Source of the DNA: Clusia tigrina
Lineage: Eukaryota > Arthropoda > Insecta > Diptera > Clusiidae
Direction: 5' to 3'
Assembly: GCA_920105625.2 (NCBI GenBank)
Contig: OV050030.1
Coordinates: forward strand, 246,791,889 to 246,855,888
Length of the DNA stretch: 64,000 nt
This document shows positions 53,048-62,400 of the stretch, piece by piece (within the stretch, counting starts at the first letter, position 1; each line of letters begins with the position of its first letter). Below the pieces are notes generated by a model. The model ran no database searches. It saw nothing but the letters and a program-made list of their open reading frames with translations, and was not told the origin of the DNA. The position numbers and the translations under genes are program-made.

Positions 53048-56000
53048 ATAAAGCCTTGAAATTTTGTAACAATGAAGTACTCGAGCCTGTTGTCAATTTA
53101 AGCTATCGCTCAAAACTATGCTACCATTGAGTCCCAAATCAAACACTGATAAAACTTCAAATGACCCTAACTTCTATACGGTATGTCCTATACCTATCAA
53201 AGTTTGCAACATACAAATGCTTGTAACTTTTTACTGGAGCGTAAAGACACCTTGAAATATTGTAACAATAAAGTAATCGAGCCTCTTGTCAATTTAAGCT
53301 ATCGCTCAAAGCTATGCTCCCCTTGAGACCCAAATCACACACTGATAAAACTTCAAATGGCTCTAACTTCTATACGGTACGTCCTACACCTATCAAAGTT
53401 TGCAACATACAAATGCTTGTAACTTTTTACTGGAGCGTCATAAAACCTTGAAATTTTGTAACAATAAAGTACTCGAGCCTCTTCTCAATTTAAGCTTTCG
53501 CTCAAAGCTATACTACCCTTGATTCCCAAATCAAACACTGATAAAACTTCAAATGGCCCTAACTTCTATACCGTACGTCCTACACCTATCAAAGTTTGCA
53601 ACATACAAATGCTTGTAATTTTTTACTGGAGCGTCATAAAACCTCGAAATTTTGTAACAATAAAGTACTCGAGCCTCTTGTCAATTTAAGCTATCGTTCA
53701 AAGCTATGCTACCCTTGAGTCCCAAATCAAACACTGATAAAACTTCAAATGGCCCTAACTTCGATACGGTACGTCCAACACCTATCAAAGTTTGCAACAT
53801 ACAAATGCTTGTAACTTTTTACTGGAGCGTCATAAAGCCTTGAAATTTTGTAACAATGAAGTACTCGAGCCTCTTGTCAATTTAAGCTATCGCTCAAAAA
53901 TATGCTACCCTTGAGTCCCAAATCAAACACTGATAAAACTTCAAATGGCCCTAACTTCTATACGGTGCATCCTATACCTATCAAAGTTTGCAACATACAA
54001 ATGCTTGTAACTTTTTAGTGGAGCGTAATAAAACCTTGAAGTTTTGTAACAATAAAGTACTCGAGCCTCTTGTCAATTTAAGCTATCGCTCAAAGCTATG
54101 CTTCCCTTGAGTCCCAAATCAAACACTGATAAAACTTCAAATGGCCCTAACTTCTATACAGTACGTCCTACACCTATCAAAGTTTGCAACATACAAATGC
54201 TTGTAACTTTTTACTGGAGCGTCATAAAACCTTGAAATTTTGTAACAATAAAGTACTCGAGCCTCTTGTCAATTTAAGCTATCGCTCAAAGCTATGCTAC
54301 CCTTGAGTCCCAAATCAAACACTGATAGAGCTTCAAATGGCTCTAACTTCTATACGGTACGTCCTATACCTATCAAGGTTTGCAACATACAAATGCTTGT
54401 AACTTTTTACTGGAGCGTAAAACCACCTTGAAATTTTGTAACAATAAAGTAATCGAGCCTCTTGTCAATTTAAGCTATCGCTCAAAGCTATGCTACCCTT
54501 GAGTCCCAAATCGAACACTGATAAAACTTCAAACGGCCCTAACTTCTATACGGTACGTCCTACACCTATCAAAATTTGCAACATACAAATGCTTGTAACT
54601 TTTTACTGGAGCGTCATAAAATCTTGAAATTTTGTAACAATAAAGTACTCGAGCCTCTTGTCAATTCAAGCTATCGCTCAAAGCTATGTTACCCTTGAGT
54701 CAGAATCAAACACTGATAAAACTTCAAATGGCCCTCACTCCTATACGGTACGTCCTACACCTATCAAAGTTTGCAACATACAAATGCTTGTAAAATTTTA
54801 CTGGAGCGTCACAAAACCTTGAAATTTTGTAACAATAAAGTACTCGAGCCTCTTGTCAATTTAAGCTATCCCTCAAAGCTATGCTACCCTTGAGTCCCAA
54901 ATCAAACACTGATAAAACTTCAAACGGCCCTAACTTCTATACGGTACGTCCTACACCTATCAAAATTTGCAACATACAAATGCTTGTAACTTTTTACTGG
55001 AGCGTCATAAAATCTTTAAATTTTGTAACAATAAAGTACTCGAGTCTCTTGTCAATTCAAGCTATCGCTCAAAGCTATGTTACCCTTGAGTCAGAATCAA
55101 ACACTGATAAAACTTCAAATGGCCCACACTCCTATACGGTACGTCCTACACCTATCAAAGTTTGCAACATACAAATGGTTGTAAAATTTTACTGGAGCGT
55201 CATAAAACCTTGAAATTTTGTAACAATAAAGTACTCGAGCCTCTTGTCAATTTAAGCTTTCCCTCAAACTATGCTACCCTTGAGTCCCAAATCAAACATT
55301 GATAAAACTTCAAACGGCCCTAACTTCTATACGGTACGTCCTACACCTATCAAAGTTTGCAACATACAAATGCTTGTAACTTTTTACTGGAGCGTCATAA
55401 AACCTTGAAATTTTGTGACAATAAAGTACTCGAGCCCCTTGTCAATTCAAGCTATCGCTCAAAGCTAAGTTACCCTTGAGTCCCAAATCAAACACTGATA
55501 AAACTTCAAACGGCCCTAAGTTCTATACGGTACGTCCTACACTTATCAAAGTTTGCAACATACAAATGTTTGTAACTTTTTACTAGAGCGTCATAAATCC
55601 TTGAAATTTGGTAACAATATAGTACTCGAGCCTCTTGTCAATTTAAGCTATCGCTCAAAGCTATGTTACCCTTGAGTCAGAATCAAACACTGATACAACT
55701 TCAAATGGCCCTCACTCTTATACGGTACGTCCTACAGCTATCAAAGTTTGCAATATACAAATGCTTGTAACTTTTTACTGAAGCGTCATAAAACCTTGAA
55801 ATTTTGTAACAATAAAGTACTCGAGCCTCTTGTCAAGTTAAGCTATCGCTCAAAGCTATGCTACCCTTGAATCCCAAATCAAACACTGATAAAACTTCAA
55901 ATGGCCCTAATTTCTATACGGTACGTCCTACACCTATCAATGTTTGCAACATACAAATGCTTGTAACTTTTTACTGAAGCGTCATAAAACCTTGAAATTT

Positions 56001-57335
56001 TGTAACAATAAAGTACTCGAGCCTCTTGTCAATTTAAGCTATCGCTCAAAGCTATGCTACCCTTGGGTCTCAACTCAAACACTGATAAAACTTCATATGG
56101 CCCTAACTTCTATTAGGTACGTCCTACACCTATCAAAGTTTGCAACATACAAATGCTTGTAACTTTTTACTGAAGCGTCATAAAACCTTGAAATTTTGTA
56201 ACAATAAAGTACTCGAGCCTCTTGTCAAGTTAAGCTATCGCTCAAAGCTATGCTACCCTTGAGTTCCAAATCAAACACTGATAAAACTTCATATGGCCCT
56301 AACTTCTATAAGGTACGTCCTACACCTATCAAAGTTTGCAACATACAAATGCTTGTAACTTTTTACTGGAGCGTCATAAAACCTTGAAATTTTGCAACAA
56401 TAAAGTACTCGAGCCTCTTGTCAAGTTAAGCTATCGCTCAAAGCTATGCTACACTTGAGTCCCAAATCAAACACTGATAAAACTTCAAATGGCCCTAACG
56501 TCTATACAGTACGTCCTACACCTATAAAAGTTTGCAACATACGAATGCTTTTAACTTTTTACTGGAGCGTCATAAAACCTTGAAATTTTGTAACAATAAA
56601 GTACTCGAGCCTCTTGTCAAGTTAAGCTATCGCTCAAAGCTATGCTACACTTGAGTCCCAAATCAAACACTGATAAAACTTCAAATGGCCCTAACTTCTA
56701 TACGGTGCATCCTATACCTATCAAAGTTTGCAACATACAAATGCTTGTAACTTTTTAATGGAGCGTCATAAAACCTTGAAATTTTGTAACAATAAAGTAC
56801 TCGTGCCTCTTACCAATTTAAGATATCGCTCAATGCTATGCTACCCTTGAGTCCCAAATCAAACACTGATAAAACTTCAAACGGCCCTATTTTCTATACG
56901 GTACGTCCTACACCTATCAAAGTTTGCAACAGACAAATGCTTGTAACTTTTTACTAGAGCGTCATAAATCCTTGAAATTTGGTAACAATATAGTACTCGA
57001 GCCTCTTGTCAATTTAAGCTATCGCTCATAGCTATGTTACCCTTGAGTCAGAATCAAACACTGATAAAACTTTAAATGGCCCTCACTCCTATACGGTACG
57101 TCCTACAGCTATCAAAGTTTGCAATATACAAATGCTTGTAACTTTTTACTGAAGCGTCATAAAACCTTGAAATTTTGTAACAATAAAGTACTCGAGCCTC
57201 TTGTCAAGTTAAGTTATCGCTCAAAGCTATGCTACCCTTGAGTCCCAAATCAAACACTGATAAAACTTCAAAAGGCCCTAATTTCTATACGGTACGTCCT
57301 ACGCCTATCAATGTTTGCAACATACAAATGCTTTT
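53048..57335 (+). repeat. 22-monomer higher-order repeat, copy 3
   Basis: Near-identical to copy 2. Reading by eye I found seven substitutions: 54,812, 56,173, 56,258, 56,508, 56,812, 56,932 and 57,214. Six lie in the last 1.2 kb. The G-to-A at 56,812 inserts a stop into the minus-strand 61-codon frame present in copies 1 and 2. The copy ends at about 57,335, where the array continues with CATAAAACAATG and not CATAAAGCC. Confidence 0.9.
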
Positions 57336-58772
57336 AACTTTTTACTGGAGCGTCATAAAACAATGAAATTTTGTAACAATAAAGTACTCGAGCCTCTTGT
57401 CAATTTAAGCTATCGCTCAAAGCTATGCTACCGTTGGGTCTCATATCAAACACTGATAAAACTTCATATGGCCCTAACTTCTATAAGGTACGTCCTACAC
57501 CTATCAAAGTTTGCAACATACAAATGCTTGTAACTTTTTACTGGAGCGTCATAAAACCTTGAAATTTTGTAACAATAAAGTAATCGAGCCTCTTGTCAAT
57601 TTAAGCTATCGCTCAAAGCTATGCTACCCTTGAGTCCCAAATCAAACACTGATAAAACTTCAAATGGCCCTAACTTCTATACGGTACGTCCTACACCTAT
57701 CAAAGTTTGCAACATACAAATGCTTGTAACTTTTTACTGGAGCGTCATAAAACATTCAAATTTTGTAACAATAAAGTTCTCGAGCCTCTTGTCAAGCTAA
57801 GCTATCGCTCAAAGCTATGCTACACTTGAGTCCCAAATCAAACACTGATAAAAGTTCAAATGGCCCTAACTTCTATACGGTACGTCCTACACCTATCAAA
57901 ATTTGCAGCTTACAAATACTTGTAACTTTTTACTGGAGCGTCATAAAACCTTGAAATTTTGTAACAATAAAGTTCTCGAGCCTCTTGTCAATTTAAGCTA
58001 TCGTTCAAAGCTATGCTACCCTTGAGTCCCAAATCAAACACTGATAAAACTTCAAATGGACCTAACTTCTATACGGTGCATCCTATACCTATTAAAGTTT
58101 GCAACATACAAATGCTTGTAACTTTTTACTGGAGCGTCATAAAACCTTGAAATTTTGTACCAATAAAGTAATCGAGCCTCTTGTCAATTTAAGCTATCGC
58201 TCAAAGCTATGCTACCCTTGAGTCCCAAATCAAATACTGAAAAAATTTCAAATGGCCGTAACTTCTATACGGTACGTCCTACACCTATCAAAGTTTGCAA
58301 CATACAAATGCTTGTAACTTTTTAATGGAGCGTCATAAAACCTTGAAATTTTGTAACAATAAAGTAATCGTGCCTCTTGCCAATTTAAGATATCGCTCAA
58401 AGCTATGCTACCCTTGAGTCCCAAATCAACCACTGATAAAACTTCAAATGGCCCTAACTTCTATACGCTACGTCCTACACCTATCAAAGTTTGCAACTAA
58501 CAAATGCTTGTAACTTTTTACTGGAGCGTCATAAAACCTTGAAATATTGTAACAATAAAGTACTCGAGCCTCTTGTCAATTTAAGCTATCGCTCAAAGCT
58601 ATGCTACCTTTGAGTCCCAAATCAAACACTGATAGAACTTCAAACGGCCCTAACTTCTATACGGTACGTCCTACACCTGTCAAAGTTTGCAACATACAAA
58701 TGCTTCTAACTTTTTACTGGAGCGTCATAAAACTTTGAAATTTTGTAACAATAAAGTACTCGAGCCTCTTGT
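56030..58772 (+). repeat. 14-monomer (2,743-bp) duplication, copy 1
   Basis: Overlaps the end of the 22-monomer repeat and continues past it through a cassette K series (ATTCAAATTTTG near 57,757 to AAAACTTTGAAAT near 58,735). The next 2.6 kb follow the same order. Variants at 56,258 (GCTACCCTTGAGTTCC) and 57,214 (AAGTTATCGC) are shared with the downstream copy but not with 22-monomer copy 2. Confidence 0.82.
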
Positions 58773-61330
58773 CAATTTAAGCTATCGCTCAAAGCTATGC
58801 TACCCTTGGGTCTCAACTCAAACACTGATAAAACTTCATATGGCCCTAACTTCTATTAGGTACGTCCTACACCTATCAAAGTTTGCAACATACAAATGCT
58901 TGTAACTTTTTACTGGAGCGTCATAAAACCTTGAAATTTTGTAACAATAAAGTACTCGAGCCTCTTGTCAAGTTAAGCTATCGCTCAAAGCTATGCTACC
59001 CTTGAGTTCCAAATCAAACACTGATAAAACTTCATATGGCCCTAACTTCTATAAGGTACGTCCTACACCTATCAAAGTTTGCAACATACAAATGCTTGTA
59101 ACTTTTTACTGGAGCGTCATAAAACCTTGAAATTTTGCAACAATAAAGTACTCGAGCCTCTTGTCAAGTTAAGCTATCGCTCAAAGCTATGCTACACTTG
59201 AGTCCCAAATCAAACACTGATAAAACTTCAAATGGCCCTAACGTCTATACGGTACGTCCTACACCTATAAAAGTTTGCAACATACGAATGCTTTTAATTT
59301 TTTACTGGAGCGTCATAAAACCTTGAAATTTTGTAACAATAAAGTACTCGAGCCTCTTGTCAAGTTAAGCTATCGCTCAAAGCTATGCTACACTTGAGTC
59401 CCAAATCAAACACTGATAAAACTTCAAATGGCCCTAACTTCTATACGGTGCATCCTATACCTATCAAAGTTTGCAACATACAAATGCTTGTAACTTTTTA
59501 ATGGAGCGTCATAAAACCTTGAAATTTTGTAACAATAAAGTACTCGTGCCTCTTGCCAATTTAAGATATCGCTCAATGCTATGCTACCCTTGAGTCCCAA
59601 ATCAAACACTGATAAAACTTCAAACGGCCCTATTTTCTATACGGTACGTCCTACACCTATCAAAGTTTGCAACATACAAATGCTTGTAACTTTTTACTAG
59701 AGCGTCATAAATCCTTGAAATTTGGTAACAATATAGTACTCGAGCCTCTTGTCAATTTAAGCTATCGCTCATAGCTATGTTACCCTTGAGTCAGAATCAA
59801 ACACTGATAAAACTTTAAATGGCCCTCACTCCTATACGGTACGTCCTACAGCTATCAAAGTTTGCAATATACAAATGCTTGTAACTTTTTACTGAAGCGT
59901 CATAAAACCTTGAAATTTTGTAACAATAAAGTACTCGAGCCTCTTGTCAAGTTAAGTTATCGCTCAAAGCTATGCTACCCTTGAGTCCCAAATCAAACAC
60001 TGATAAAACTTCAAAAGGCCCTAATTTCTATACGGTACGTCCTACGCCTATCACTGTTTGCAACATACAAATGCTTTTAACTTTTTACTGGAGCGTCATA
60101 AAACAATGAAATTTTGTAACAATAAAGTACTCGAGCGTCTTGTCAATTTAAGCTATCGCTCAAAGCTATGCTACCCTTGGGTCTCATATCAAACACTGAT
60201 AAAACTTCATATGGCCCTAACTTCTATAAGGTACGTCCTACACCTATCAAAGTTTGCAACATACAAATGCTTGTAACTTTTTACTGGAGCGTCATAAAAC
60301 CTTGAAATTTTGTAACAATAAAGTAATCGAGCCTCTTGTCAAGCTAAGCTATCGCTCAAAGCTATGCTACACTTGAGTCCCAAATCAAACACTGATAAAA
60401 GTTCAAATGGCCCTAACTTCTATACGGTACGTCCTACACCTATCAAAGTTTGCAGCTTACAAATACTTGTAACTTTTTACTGGAGCGTCATAAAACCTTG
60501 AAATTTTGTAACAATAAAGTTCTCGAGCCTCTTGTCAATTTAAGCTATCGTTCAAAGCTATGCTACCCTTGAGTCCCAAATCAAACACTGATAAAACTTC
60601 AAATGGACCTAACTTCTATACGGTGCATCCTATGCCTATTAAAGTTTGCAACATACAAATGCTTGTAACTTTTTACTGGAGCGTCATAAAACCTTGAAAT
60701 TTTGTACCAATAAAGTAATCGCGCCTCTTGTCAATTTAAGCTATCGCTCAAAGCTATGCTACCCTTGAGTCCCAAATCAAATACTGATAAAACTTCAAAT
60801 GGCCGTAACTTCTATACGGTACGTCCTACACCTATCAAAGTTTGCAACATACAAATGCTTGTAACTTTTTAATGGAGCGTCATAAAACCTTGAAATTTTG
60901 TAACAATAAAGTAATCGTGCCTCTTGCCAATTTAAGATATCGCTCAAAGCTATGCTACCCTTGAGTCCCAAATCAACCACTGATAAAACTTCAAATGGCC
61001 CTAACTTCTATACGCTACGTCCTACACCTATCAAAGTTTGCAACTAACAAATGCTTGTAACTTTTTACTGGAGCGTCATAAAACCTTGAAATATTGTAAC
61101 AATAAAGTACTCGAGCCTCTTGTCAATTTAAGCTATCGCTCAAAGCTATGCTACCTTTGAGTCCCAAATCAAACACTGATAGAACTTCAAATGGCCCTAA
61201 CTTCTATACGGTACGTCCTACACCTGTCAAAGTTTGCAACATACAAATGCTTCTAACTTTTTACTGGAGCGTCATAAAACTTTGAAATTTTGTAACAATA
61301 AAGTACTCGAGCCTCTTGTCAATTTAAGCT
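58773..61330 (+). repeat. 14-monomer duplication, copy 2 (one monomer short)
   Basis: Matches copy 1 at an offset of 2,743 bp up to about 60,340, then 2,547 bp, because one monomer (the AATCGAG unit followed by ATTCAAATTTTG in copy 1) is missing. The join reads AATCGAGCCTCTTGTCAAGC. The match ends near 61,330, where a GTTACCC, GTCAGAATC unit replaces the GGGTCTCAACTC unit. Confidence 0.82.
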
Positions 61331-61800
61331 ATCGCTCAAAGCTATGTTACCCTTGAGTCAGAATCAAACACTGATAAAACTTCAAATGGCCCTCACTCTT
61401 ATACGGTACGTCCTACAGCTATCAAAGTTTGCAATATACAAATGCTTGTAACTTTTTACTGAAGCGTCATAAAACCTTGAAATTTTGTAACAATAAAGTA
61501 CTCGAGCCTCTTGTCAATTTAAGCTATCGCTCAAAGCTATGCTTCCTTTGAGTCCCAAATCAAACACTGATAAAACTTCAAATGGCCCTAACTTCTATAC
61601 GGTACGTCCTACACCTATCAATGTTTGCAACATACAAATGCTTGTAACTTTTTACTGGAGCGTCATAAAACAATGAAATTTTGTAACAATAAAGTACTCG
61701 AGCCTCTTGTCAATTTAAGTTATCGCTCAAAGCTATGCTACCCTTGAGTCCCAAATAAGACACTGATAAAACTTCAAATGGCCCTAACTTCTATACGGTA
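61331..61800 (+). repeat. Patch of A-C-B-type monomers inside another family
   Basis: Between cassette K and a cassette L context lie about two and a half monomers of the types otherwise characteristic of 25-38 kb: GTTACCC/CCTCACTC, then TTCCTTTGAG/CAATGTTTGC/CATAAAACAATG, then AATAAGACACTG. After about 61,800 the sequence returns to the CTATAAAAG, ATACGAATGC unit and cassette L seen at 59.26-59.8 kb. Confidence 0.72.
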
Positions 61801-62400
61801 CGTCCTACACCTATAAAAGTTTGCAACATACGAATGCTTTTAACTTTTTACTGGAGCGTCATAAAACCTTGAAATTTTGTAACAATAAAGTACTCGAGCC
61901 TCTTGTCAAGTTAAGCTATCGCTCAAAGCTATGCTACACTTGAGTCCCAAATCAAACACTGATAAAACTTCAAATGGCCCTAACTTCTATACGGTGCATC
62001 CTATACCTATCAAAGTTTGCAACATACAAATGCTTGTAACTTTTTAATGGAGCGTCATAAAACCTTGAAATTTTGTAACAATAAAGTACTCGTGCCTCTT
62101 GCCAATTTAAGATATCGCTCAATGCTATGCTACCCTTGAGTCCCAAATCAAACACTGATAAAACTTCAAACGGCCCTATTTTCTATACGGTACGTCCTAC
62201 ACCTATCAAAGTTTGCAACATACAAATGCTTGTAACTTTTTACTAGAGCGTCATAAATCCTTGAAATTTGGTAACAATATAGTACTCGAGCCTCTTGTCA
62301 ATTTAAGCTATCGCTCATAGCTATGTTACCCTTGAGTCAGAATCAAACACTGATAAAACTTTAAATGGCCCTCACTCCTATACGGTACGTCCTACAGCTA
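61801..62400 (+). repeat. Third partial copy of the 59.26-59.85 kb segment
   Basis: CTATAAAAGTTTGC and ATACGAATGCTTTTAAC, then cassette L (GGTGCATCC, TTTTTAATGG, CTCAATGC) and the AACAATATAG, CTCATAGC and GTTACCC units follow in the same order at about 59,260-59,850, an offset of about 2,546 bp. Confidence 0.75.

Noticed and set aside
61331..61800. Assembly join
   Set aside because: Monomer phase is kept and the units are normal types, so a biological exchange is as likely. It cannot be settled without reads and is reported as a finding, not an error.
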